A DNA stretch of 64,000 bases, taken from assembly GCA_948099385.1 (NCBI GenBank), contig CANUEZ040000105.1, positions 62,001 through 126,000 on the forward strand, given 5' to 3'. Below, one piece after another: positions 12,546 to 24,660 of this stretch (positions are counted from its first letter, which is position 1; every line of letters starts with the position of its first letter). Source of the stretch: Fasciola hepatica (Eukaryota; Platyhelminthes; Trematoda; Plagiorchiida; Fasciolidae). A model generated the notes under the pieces. That model was not told the DNA's origin. It saw only the letters and a program-made list of their open reading frames with translations, and made no database searches. A program made the position numbers and the translations under genes.

Positions 12546-14315
12546 TGTGAATCCAATATATTCACAACAAGTGCACTCTCCCCGATGATGTATCCTAATA
12601 ACATCAAATATTCACAATGATAGGATTTTTCCTCCTGGTACTGGAGCCAAAAGTTATGGATAAAGTAAACTTTATGTAGTCAGATGGTAATCAGCATAAG
12701 TCACGACTATTTTGGTTACCTATATGAAAGATAATGATTTCACAATTGATTCTCCGTCACCACATTTGTTCCTTAAAGTATGGATATTCGGCGGATACGT
12801 ATCTGGAGAACACCGGTCCACCCGTATTCCAATCCGATTGTTATATCATTCTTGCGAGAAGTACTTTATTCCGTACGAGATAATTCCGTTCATTTGACTT
12901 TCTCATTATCTGAATAGGAAATCTCCTTGCAAGAAATTGTTTGAGAGATCCTGACGAGCTTGTCTTGATGGGAGGAATTTACGCTCACACTTGTCTGATC
13001 ACTCTTCTGAATACCACATCATTGTTTAGTGCTTGCAATGTCCTTGAGAACTCGAAAGCAGGCTAAAAAGGCAATGAACTAATCTCATTCAGGTTGATTC
13101 ATTTCGGCTCTTTGATTGTACCTGGTAATTCTCGAGTGACTTTAGAATCGAATATCTCATTACTCCCAATTACATAGTAGTCAAGCTGTGTAGATCGTTT
13201 GAGGCGATACCCTCGTAGGACTTAGCCCCTACAGATAAGTCGTGCACCATATGCGCCGATTGCTGTGTGGCAAACGCTCTATTAATATGGATATAAAAGG
13301 AGTAATCACGTATGAGGCATTATCTCTAAGTAGAATGTGGTACCGAACTTGGATTTCTAAATCAAAATTTTGTCTCTCATTCCGTCAAATGCAGTTGGAC
13401 TCGAGCATAAAATAATCAACACATCCATCCTAAATAACAAGGTGATCATCTCTGGCCTGCTTTTTTCTCGAAAATCCACGGAAGCAATTGATCATGACGC
13501 TATTCAACAACCGCCCCCACTAAAGACGAAACAGCGTTAGATATAATTGCAATATAGTCATTGTGGAAATGAAAGACTCCACCTGTTGGTGATTTTGAAA
13601 GTAAACTGATGTCTGACGAAAGCATCCGACATTCTCTAACGGTTCAGCCTTTCACCCACTTTATGAATTCTGATTTGTCTCGCTTACTATGTTTTAACAT
13701 TGTATGTTCGATCGTTTCCAGTAAAATATATAACGACTGAGCCACGTCATTTTGTGTTTAATTGCACTGTTCGAGGAAATGTCTTAGATAGACTCCACTC
13801 ATTTTGCAATTTTCATCAATCCATACAGTTTGGTGATGATGGTTTTCTCAGGACATTTCTGTTCAAATGTGACTGATCTTGCTACATCTTTCTGTTTCAG
13901 GTGTAGCAGTATTCTGGATGGAGACTTCCGTACTTATTGTTGTTGCTCTTTTTGTCATTAGCAATGTTAACTTAGACATGTCTTCCTAAATATTTTCCAT
14001 TTTCCTGTTAAAAAGCATAATAAATGTGGGCTTATCTGGTCTATATATATTTAACTTTGTCACCATTCTTTTCCAAGTAGTTTTAACCAACTTGGTGTTG
14101 GGAATTGAGAACATTTACGAAGACGGTCAAATTTACTCCCATCATCGCACCTCGAGCTACGAGACCCGAGATATACCTCGGGTAAAACAAAATAATAATA
14201 CCATGCACCTAGTTCATCAACGAGGGGGAAACATTAAACAATTCTTGTCGTTATGGATATTTTTGTTTCTGCCTCAAACCGTGTTTATTATTGTAACCCG
14301 AGTAATTCGTATCAG
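12546..14315 (+). repeat. Repeat A, copy 3 (longest copy)
   Basis: This is the longest copy of the family, about 1.77 kb. Its start is shared with copy 2 and its remainder with copy 1 in inverted orientation. Shared words include CGGCGGATACGTATCTGG, GATCGTTTGAGGCGATACCC and GAGATATACCTCGGGTAAAA. The 100-codon frame at 14026-14328 is broken in copy 1, so it is unlikely to be a real gene. The edges by eye are near 12546 and 14315. Confidence 0.65.
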
Positions 14316-14329
14316 GAAAGAGTTTTGAA

Positions 14330-16686
14330 AATTATTTCTCACGGTCAATAAACTCGCCGTGTGCTGGGCATGTAGTCAGTGCGGATAACAATGAAGGATC
14401 CAATGGCAGCAAATGCTATGCAGTTCACCAGGTTGACTCATGTCGATTGTTTTAGAACTGGTCAGCACACCTGAGCGTAGTACTTGAGACAAATTCCTAC
14501 GTGGTGAGTTAAGAGTGCTTCAAAGAAGAGTGTGGCTATTCTATTATACACGATCGAATTATGTGTAGAACACGAGTGATAGGAACTGAGAACTGAGATC
14601 GATAGGGCATGTGATAGAAGCCACCAAATCATTATTGCAATCAATCTTAGTCATCAGGAACCTGTGCTCAAAATAATACACTGTTCCCCACATTTGAAAC
14701 ACAAATACTGTTGTAGGATATGGAATTTTCTTTCGCGTAGTAAATCATCGTGATGCGTATGGGGTCGGAAGTCGTGCCTTGTGTAACGTGTTGCGGTCAC
14801 GATCGACAATGATAGACTAAGTAGTTGTACATGCCAAATCGTGTTTCTTTTGTTCTAGTGAATTTTATGAAACTTGTCTAGTGCATTATAATTGGAACTT
14901 ATCAGTTCCATCACATATAACCCCATCTGTGAAATCCTGCTGAAATCGCCTTATCATATATTCACGGATATTCACATAGAAGGTTGATCTCAAAGGACCA
15001 CGACACACGGTGAGCTGTCCAGTGAAGGAACGACTCTCTCATTAGCGTGTATATTGATTTTGTCTGCTTTATTGGTTGTTTACAAGCAATAAATTGATCA
15101 AAACCTGAGAAATCTCCACCCCGATGTTGAACTTACCGACAATTCATGGACCAGATTCGTACTTGGGTTTGGCTTGAACTGTTCTACATCTATTTGTGTC
15201 AACCTGTTATCCCAGAATAAGTCAAAGCACACAGTATCCTTCCCTTCAGCTGATGCAATCCATTTGCCGCAGGGGAAAATTTACCAGCGGAAGGTACAAT
15301 ACCCATAAATCGCGGCAAATTGCCTCTGCCGTTTTGCAAATGCGGCACTCTGTGAGGTTTGAAAAATGATATGAGGATATGGTGTCCTTCTTAACAAAAC
15401 TGTAACTGGATCATACGGATTTAGATCCCTCTCCCACATTAGGCTTTGGTATTACCGCCTTCGTGTCTGATACAACGACAAATTTCACCTATCAAACCGT
15501 ATACATTTACAGCTGACCAACATTAGCGAACTACATGCATCCCATTGCTCTTGAGCATTTTCAATTTAGACGAAATTCATCTCAGGTATCAGGTGCTTAC
15601 AATCAATATTTTCAAATCTGACGAACCTCATATAAAAGCAAATAACTGATGAGATGATGCTGCCATAAGGAAAGTTATATGCATTAGGATTGGATCACAT
15701 GGGAAATGAAATCTGCGAAACATTGTATGTTGAACATTAGACGAAGAAGTGTTGTACGGGGAAAGGTGAACTGATTCCGTTTTGTTCATCAAAGGCTACC
15801 CAGTATTGACGTGAGCTACAGGTTCGCAGTCCATGGCCACAATACTAGGTAAATTCACGAAGCAACAAACCAATTCAAACATGAGCACAGTTTACTCAGT
15901 CATGCATCACTTATTTGAGTGAGGAAACGAGAGCCAATGAAATACAATGTCCTGTCATTCAGCTGGGAAAATCCTATTCAAAGGCCAGATAATTAGGATG
16001 AGAAACAAACGGCTCTCGTTTGGGTAACCAAACAATGCGATTGATATGATTACACACCCGGATCCTCGATGTTAACTGACAAACCTGCGCGTAAACAAAC
16101 TCCAGTTCCGAGCTTGTTTGTCTTGAGTTCGAATCCCATCAAGGGTCGCTAGTCTGAACAACGGAATCAAGTCACGAGGATTATAACGCTCTCATACCAA
16201 CGTGAAGGTGATGCTCTAAATGTGTTGGAATTACCTTTCTAACCGTAGTTCTATCCTGTCATATAAATCAGTGCTGGAATCAGAGTACCATCACTAAACG
16301 GCCTGTGTGTTAGATATGATCCGAGACAAAATGACTGTCAGCTAACTGCCAATCCACAAATGGGTGTACACTACAGCAAAACGAGTCCGTTTGTTTTGCT
16401 GATTGATTGAAATAACAGATTGTTCAAGAAAGGAGATTCACATCATGGGAGCAGAGTGGTATCTCCAATAACTGGCGATCTCACATTTTAAACATAATCC
16501 TAAGAGAGTGACTTTGGGGAAACCGCAATAAATGCTTTGGGAACGTTTTCTGGATTTAAAATCAGTCAGGTTTTGGCGTGACTTAGGGAACCTAGATGGG
16601 TTAAATCTCCAGATGTCGCGTAACACAAAAAGACGACCACTCATAAAACCAGATCTGCGAGCGGATGCATGGTAAGTTTGAGTCTA
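14330..16686. other. Non-coding or unrecognised DNA
   Basis: I see no credible exons. The plus strand at about 16085-16150 has a perfect B-box-like word (GAGTTCGAATCCC) without a clear A box, possibly another tRNA-derived fragment. A 68-codon minus-strand frame at 16438-16644 has no recognisable product. Confidence 0.35.
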
Positions 16687-17991
16687 GACTAAGTAACTTG
16701 GATCCAGGTTGAAACTTAAACTTCACCCATCCCCACTCTAGGGTGCTAACTTGGTCTCCTGTAATCTGACTGATATGAATTCCATCTCATATTTCACTGT
16801 TAACTGTGTTTCGTCCGTACTAGTCCGCTACCCAATTTTGGTACTGTCCTTCAACTTTTATTCATAATCACCTAAAGTGTCTCTCTACTCTTTGTTTGCA
16901 CATGCCTTTGCCCTACTGTTCAGTAATTCTCCCAGGTAGTGTTTGTTTGATCAAACTGGCTTTTTCACCTGTTTCCATAACAGTCTGATCAAAACTATAC
17001 ACACTCATTCTTATCCGTTTTGGACACGTTTATGGACCTCTTCTTATTGTGTTGCTCGCCAACCAACAGTTTGCTGTGCCATCTGAATTACCGTGTTTTA
17101 TTCACGTAGTTTACTGACTTCGTGATGTCTGGCTGAGGATTCACGATCCAAATTCTACAACTCTCTCAACCACTGGACCAGAGCCGTACACTCGAATTCA
17201 TACAAAATAAATACAGTATGTTGACTGTGAGGCCGGTGAATGAGTACGGGTGAAAATTGTGTATTCAATGGTAATTTCGCTTCCAAACAGGTTATTCGCG
17301 TTAACATAAACCTGTCTGTGAAATTTTCCAAGACTCTTATGCTGTTTATATTGACGGTTTTCCATATAACCACATGGTCATTTTAGTATTCCGACTGTCC
17401 GAGCTGCAAGAAAAATTTCCTTTTGTTTTCTTATTGGATGACTTCAGCCTGAATCGGAGGCTTATTGAATTGCACCCGCGCAAAAACACCGTATTGGCTA
17501 ACAAGCAGGCAAACGATTTTTCAATAATTGATGGGTTCAAGCAAGCTCCTGTTTGTTGAACCGAATTGTCTGAGTGGCTCCTGCAGTCATTTCCGTTCTG
17601 GGTCACTAGCTGACATGCCTCAAACAAATACATGCAATTCAGATGTGCAGTTATTCGGCCGGTTCGAAATGTACACACAACAAAGAATTACGCACACGGC
17701 AGTTCACGATAGCCGTAATTAAAGCAATTTGAAAGCGGGAACAAGAGCTAAGAACAAAATGTACATTGGTAGAACCGTGTTTTCTACGATGGACGTATCT
17801 GGTGTCCTCAATGTAATTCCTATGTACAGAAAATGCAAATCCCCTTCATTCTCTCCTCCTCTTCGATCTTTACACCGGTCACTGGTCACACCACAGTTGA
17901 AATATTCCTAAAATCCCACACTGTCCAACCAACTGCTAACAACGATGGAGACGACGATGGTCTGAGAACACATCGTGTTTTCCAAACGTCA
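16687..17991 (+). repeat. Repeat B, left arm of long inverted repeat
   Basis: About 1.3 kb that is repeated in reverse complement at 18884-20188. By eye the arms differ at only a handful of positions and I found no large indel. The outer edge is near GACTAAGTAACTTGGATCCA and the inner edge near TTTTCCAAACGTCA. Open frames inside it are mirrored in the right arm with only a few substitutions, which reflects DNA identity and is not evidence of coding. The family is not recognised and I found no clear target-site duplication. Confidence 0.85.
17100..17190 (-). repeat. tRNA-like sequence in left arm
   Basis: On the minus strand, GGTCCAGTGGTTGAGAG resembles a pol III A box, and AGGATCGTGAATCC about 20 bases further on resembles a B box. 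The spacing is shorter than in a tRNA, so this is probably a degenerate tRNA-derived SINE head. The same sequence sits, mirrored, in the right arm. Confidence 0.4.
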
Positions 17992-18883
17992 GCCAAGTGG
18001 TATGAATTCAACGTCTTTCAGTGTCGCCAATGGCTACTTTGCCTTTCTTAGAACACTAGATGAATTTCCACAGACGCCCAAATGAACCAAATCTACATTG
18101 GACCCTGATTGCTCAGTCCCACTTATGAATCCATTGACCACTGATTACACTGCCCAACAACCCATGTACGTCTAACACTTATTCGTCTTGAAAAACACGA
18201 TATCCCAAATCTGCCGATGAAATACTTCCTATCAGGACATTTACGACGGAATTCTTCAAACAAATGATGATAACATGGAGATACAAGTGGATTCAGAAGT
18301 TGGATTCCTGTGAAAAAATATTTCGTGTAGTTTATTCAAACATGTTGAAAGCAAACTCCCGTCTCACTCTTCCACTCACGTGTTGTTGTGTACCACGTTT
18401 TCTGTTGAGCTCCGTTTGAAATTTGAAAACTGTCATAAAATTCCACACATATGTCTAACCTTTCACAGCACTGTGACGTACCCGTTACTCTTCCACCAAA
18501 TCGGTCTTATATTTGAGCACTCCACAGTTGGTTCATAGCTGTTTTCTAGTTTGAATCGAACTGAGAATGCACGAATATGGAGTCCTTTGTTAGAATCACA
18601 CAGTGATTCTTCCAAATGCAATTTGACGGTTGGCACGCATACCTGATGACTGCCAATAACCGCGACACTGGTCGTGTAATTCCATGGAAGATATTGTCAC
18701 CCAGATACCACCCCATACTACTCAGATCGAAATTCCTCACTTTTGACCATGTGTTCTTGTTCTGATATTTAGCCGTACTAACCAACGAAGTACCTTTGGA
18801 AGAATCACTGTGTGGTTCATAGAATGGATTCTCCGTTCGTGCACTCCATCTGATTCAAATGAGATTGCAGCTGTATACTTCAA
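17992..18883. other. Spacer (loop) of the long inverted repeat
   Basis: About 0.89 kb of unique-looking sequence between the two arms. I find no domain-bearing frame. A 79-codon minus-strand frame at 18546-18785 is unremarkable. If the arms pair, this forms the loop. Confidence 0.6.
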
Positions 18884-20188
18884 TGACGTTTGGAAAAGTC
18901 GATCTGTTCTCAGACCATCGTCGTCTCCATCGTTGTTAGCAGTTGGTTGGACAGTGTGGGATTTTAGGAATATTTCAACTGTGGTGTGACCAGTGACCGG
19001 TGTAAAGATCGAAGAGGAGGAGAGAATGAAGGGGATTTGCATTTTCTGTACATAGGAATTACATTGAGAACACCAGATAAGGCCATCGTAGAAAACACGG
19101 TTCTACCAATGTACGTTTTGTTCTTAGCTCTTGTTCCCGCTTTCAAATTGCTTTAATTACGGCTATCGTGAACTGCCGTGTGCGTAATTCTTTGTTGTGT
19201 GTACATTTCGAACCGGCCGAATAACTGCACATCTGAATTGCATGCATTTGTTTGAGGCATGTCAGCTAGTGACCCAGAACGGAAATGACTGCAGGAGCCA
19301 CTCAGACAATTCGGTTCAACAAACAGGAGCTTGCTTGAACCCATCAATTATTGAAAAATCGTTTGCCTGCTTGTTAGCCAATACGGTGTTTTTGCGCGGG
19401 TGCAATTCAATAAGCCTCCGATTCAGGCTGAAGTCATCCAATAAGAAAACAAAAGGAAATTTTTCTTGCAGCTCGGACAGTCGGAATACTAAAATGACCA
19501 TGTGGTTATATGGAAAACCGTCAATATAAACAGCATAAGAGTCTTGGAAAATTTCACGGACAGGTTTATGTTAACGCGAATAACCTGTTTGGAAGCGAAA
19601 TTACCATTGAATACACAATTTTCACCCGTACTCATTCGCCGGCCTCACAGTCAACATACTGTATTTATTTTGTATGAATTCGAGTGTACGGCTCTGGTCC
19701 AGTGGTTGAGAGAGTTGTAGAATTAGGATCGTGAATCCTCAGCCAGACATCACGAAGTCAGTAAACTACGTGAATAAAACACGGTAATTCAGATGGCACA
19801 GCAAACTGTTGGGTGGCGAGCAACACAATAAGAAGAGGTCCATAAACGTGTCCAAAACGGATAAGAATGAGTGTGTATAGTTTTGATCAGACTGTTATGG
19901 AAACAGGTGAAAAAGCCAGTTTGATCAAACAAACACTACCTGGGAGAATTACTGAACAGTAGGGCAAAGGCATGTGCAAACAAAGAGTAGAGAGACACTT
20001 TAGGTGATTATGAATAAAAGTTGAAGGACAGTACCAAAATTGGGTAGCGGACTAGTACGGACGAAACACAGTTAACAGTGAAATATGAGATGGAATTCAT
20101 ATCAGTCAGATTACAGGAGACCAAGTTAGCACCCTAGAGTGGGGATGGGTGAGGTTTAAGTTTCAACATGGATCCAAGTTACTTAGTC
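18884..20188 (-). repeat. Repeat B, right arm of long inverted repeat
   Basis: Near-perfect reverse complement of 16687-17991. Beyond the outer edge the sequence diverges at once, and a C-rich run follows (20228-20245). The very low divergence between the arms implies recent duplication, ongoing gene conversion, or an assembly artefact. Confidence 0.85.
19683..19745 (+). repeat. tRNA-like sequence in right arm
   Basis: Mirror copy of the tRNA-like sequence at 17100-17190. A-box-like GGTCCAGTGGTTGAGAG, then B-box-like AGGATCGTGAATCC, reading on the plus strand. In both arms this unit reads outward, away from the spacer. Confidence 0.4.
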
Positions 20189-23100
20189 AAATTCGAACAT
20201 GAAATCAGTGGTGGTAACACAAAAGATACCCCCCCCCCTCCCCACGGAATTGTTACAATTAACACGGAGAAATCTTACGCGATAAAATCAATTTTTGTTC
20301 CGATTGGGAGTTTCAAATGGGAGTCTGAAATTTGACACGATTGATGTGGAAGTACAGGTTGGCCAGGGTGAATCATACCCATCAGTTCAAAAGATGGAAT
20401 ATATCAATGAACTGTTGGAAATCCTCGGTTTTTGTGTCTCGTGTGGCATATATATCAACGAGTAAAACGTGTCAAATACAGTTAATAAAGAGTGACCAGT
20501 ATCAACTACTAACCGCAAGCATTGCGCAGTCCACTAGAAATGAAACTTGGCGTTCGAGGTTTACTTGGCAGAATTCACAAGCATTTACGCACACTTGTTT
20601 TACACTGCCGTCATGCAGAAAACATAAGAAAATCTGCAACTACATGTAAATTTTTGGTATTCATCAACAAATCCCGGTTTTTGTTAAAGTTCCAAATATC
20701 GCGGATAATGAGGGTTTACAACCAAATAGCGGATTCAATGTGGTTGTCGGATCTATCTTTTTGAATCACTTCTGTGTGAACAATCGCACTCCTGAAATCA
20801 TGGTTTGTAAATATGCATGTTCTTGAACATCATTTAACGGAAATAATAAGTCGTTCCACTTGGCTCACACAAGAAAACCACAAAAGTGACCACTAACACG
20901 AATATCAGTACCCGAAAACCGAAATTCGAAACTCCAGGGTGCGCACGGAATTACCGGGCATACAGTATACGTTAGGTTTTGTGAATAACCCAGAAGTAGA
21001 TTCTCGTATATTCCTGAATGGACAAAGTACGTTCCTTTTTCTGTAAGCTTTACTTTAAAAATTGAAGGTAAAGTACTTTCGACCGAAATGTACTTTCACC
21101 CAGCCTCAAACACGAGTGCGGTATAAGAAGTATAGACACACATACGATAGTTCAGAGGAATACGGCACAGAGTGGTTATTCAGTAGTTTAGAATGGAGAA
21201 TGACATTGGAATCTATCGAGGTCAAATAACGAATATTATCTTATTCGCCTACAAAATATACAACAGCTTGGTTATTTCCTCACTTAAATGATAACTTTTC
21301 TTGTAGCTGATTTGACCAATTGCAGCTGCATTGTCTATGGAGTAAAAACTAATTGAAGGGATTGAATAAATATTGTGAAAGCAGTATCCAAAGAAATGAA
21401 GTTGTCATATATGCAGACAGGTCGAGATATCCCTGTGCTCTGAACTGGGATTACCCAAAATATGAGCTCTTGATGCCCAAATCCATGCAATTTTATTGAT
21501 ATGTGAGTAACTTCGGAGTAGAAAACTACAATCACGCAAATGGGACTGATTCTCGTGTCAGTTGTTCGGGGAACACAGAAGACGGTCGATCAGAAATGAG
21601 GGATGAACCTAGTAAAAATGTGGAATAATGTGGAAAATGAGAGCAACTGCCCAAGTGGCTGAGTGTGCACAAACGAGCACTAGAAAAACAGGTTCATTTG
21701 GTATGGTATCTAGGGAAACGTGATTCTCGCTGCACATGGCCGCGATCATCCAGTCACTTTGGACATTATTTCACTTACAATTCATCAGTCTCTTAGTTTG
21801 AGCGTCGACAATATACGAATCAACCACTTGAGAGACTTATGAGAAAGGCGAAGGTAATGACACGAAATTATGAACTGGAGAGTATTCGGTATGTGGGTAC
21901 TTTCGACGTTACGCTCCTAAACTGGCGTCGGTAACAGAACGATATTTTCGAAACATCAGACTTTATATGTGAAACATTTTGTTTTAGTAAACGGGATAAA
22001 TTCTACAATCTTAGGACCTGCTTGTATTATTCCGAATTAGGTAAGCTGTACGGATGAACGTGTAAGCAGTAGCAACGTAAGGAGATTGCGGGTACAAGCG
22101 AGCAAGTTGAAACACAACCGTGCAGGCAAGTGCGTGAGTCAGCTTGTGCAAGAGCGCAGGCGTAAGCAAAGTGTAAATTCGGACAAAAACACGCAATGTT
22201 TTTCAACTCGTGGTGCAATTTGACTTGTCTGTGCCATCCCAGACGAAGCAGCTCCAAAGTCACTTACGTAATTGCGTACGTCCTTGAGCGCAAATGATTT
22301 GGAACAGGTGTATTTGTACCAATGAGGTTTCTTCCACCTAACTGGAACGATTAGCTTTACAACATACCTGTTATTATGGCCAATTTAACTTTGAAACAAT
22401 TCTGCTGCATAGGTTGCAAATTTTCGTCCACTTTCAAACTTAACTCCCATGAGATGTGCTGGATTTTTGAATAATAAATGACTGACAATGCATGACTTCA
22501 GGGATATCTCCGTGAATGTTTGACATGATGCCTTCGTGAATAGATGGTTCTTTGGTCTGAAGCCGCAAAAGAGCCTCGAATATGACCTAAGTGATTTTCG
22601 TCCACCAACCATCTAGATCCTGGGGTTTAGACTGCGTCGACAACCGGGTGGATAGTTTCATTCGGAAATCAGATCCATTTTATCGGAATCCCAATCAGTT
22701 GTTGAGTGACTCGCGGGAACCCGATAACCCGTTTAGTCCAGAAGACGAATTGTCCAAATGCAGAGTGTACTGTGGGAACAAAGTCAGATGGGATACGCTC
22801 ACATACCTCAGTTTTGAATAGTCAGGCAACAGTAACCGGGACTAAGTCAACAACAGTCTTGACAGGTCAAATTTACCCTGGAATGCGAGCGTGCAAGTCG
22901 CAGTAACAATAAATGTGCGGGATGATTTACCATTGAAACAAACCAATCAGAGATGAGGGACGGATTAAGCTCTCAAATGGAAGTAATTGTAGGTGTAGTG
23001 ATGGGACTGTTGCAGAGTGCAGGGCGTCGATACCTGAAGGAGGCTGGCAGGTGGCAGACATTTACGGAAAGGACAAACCAGAGGCAAAGTGGCCGATGTT

Positions 23101-24660
23101 CAGGTCACAATGACCATGCATAGGTGTGAATCTACTGAGCATAGCAGGGGAAACACTGGGGATGCAGACAAACGTGCAAATCGTAACATCAAGGGTTATA
23201 TCTTGGTAGCAGTTACTGACGTTTAGTTAGCTTCGATTTTAGTTAATTCACTGGCTATACATAAGCAGAAACACACACGGTCAAAAGCGTGATCAGTGTC
23301 CACAGAAGTGACCCAAAACGATCGACAGTCTTGTGTTTAGCCGCTCCAACGGGATGACTGATAGTAGCACGGTCGATCTGAAACCAACGCTGTGGAAGCG
23401 CGGAAAATTTTCGAGGTTTTAGGTATCTCATTTTGTGCACCAGGAATAGTACGTGGTCTGAACATAACTGAATCAGTTGATCACTAGTATAGGTTTGATT
23501 GAATGGTTTGTTACATCGACGTCTTATATGCCTTTTCGGTTCGCATAGGCTTTCACCTGGGCATTCAAGTTAGCAATGAGGATCATTTTGTCCGTAGAGC
23601 GCACATAGCCGAGCATTTGAGACTAATTATGGTGCAAACCGTCCTAGGCCTCAGGAGATTAGAAGCTGTTTGAAGCATACACAGAAATGAACGACATGCT
23701 TTGGAGCTTCAATCTCTTGTTTTCAAACCAATTACCAATGACCAGAATTCAACTGTGTTGTGCGTGTTCGACCGTCATGCTCGAAGCAACAAAACGTCAG
23801 GGTGATCGCGAGCACTAGTCCTCGAATCATTGACACACGAAGAGTATTCCGAAAAGCCGATGTCGGAGATATAACACACGAATTTCATCTCACTAGACCA
23901 AGAGTGAAAGGTCGAGGAATGTTCCGTTTAGCTTATGTACTTTCGATAATCCATACAGTGGTGCCGTAAAACAACCTTGAACATAACCTTGGTGATCTCC
24001 GTCCATCAGTCATCTGAATCCCAAATAATCTACACTGCTTTTGTTTTTTGTTGATTTTCAAGGGGCATACATACACTGATTGACGTTCATTTCTGTATAG
24101 ATCACCTAAACCAGTGTGCTTGGAACAATGCGTGCACCGAGCACTGACATTTCTTGTCAACGTTTGAGAGACTCGCTTTTATTCGTTCCTTTTTTTGAAA
24201 TATTCATTGCAACACACATCGCCAATGCTAAATTTTTCCAAGACCCGAAATCGTATTTAGAATAAAACAAAGAAGCCCTCTTCATTTTACTTTAGTGGAT
24301 ACAATTAGTTTTGATTCAATCGTCCCTTTATCCAATTTTTCATTTCTTACTGAATTATATCAATCAGCTTTGATGAACTACATCTAAATGAATATTCGCA
24401 GCTATCCCAAAGTAGTATCGTTAGCAATCTTCTACCTTTTCCTAGTCGGTTAACCATTCTAGAGAGCCTTAGAAAGTTTCCTTCCTGTTGTTTAGGCTTG
24501 ATATAAAACGTCGCGGCATACTGCGGTCCTAAATAAAGCAGTCGTTCAGGAGTCGAGCATAAATCATTCGCACTTCAGCCGAAATGTTCACCTTACCCGG
24601 CTGACTTAACTGTTCGCACACTGCCTGAGATAGGGGAACGGGCTGGACTCACTAGAACTC
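20189..24660. other. Non-coding or unrecognised DNA
   Basis: Short frames on both strands (for example 20332-20764, 21335-21535, 22591-22906, 23933-24160), none with a recognised domain. A run of C bases lies at 20228-20245. There is no long repeat, and no retroelement protein that I can see until about 24660. Confidence 0.35.

Noticed and set aside
17155..19720. Matched pairs of 60-110 codon frames in the two hairpin arms
   Set aside because: Identical frames in both arms follow from the DNA identity of the arms. No frame has a domain or splice signals, and several overlap on opposite strands.
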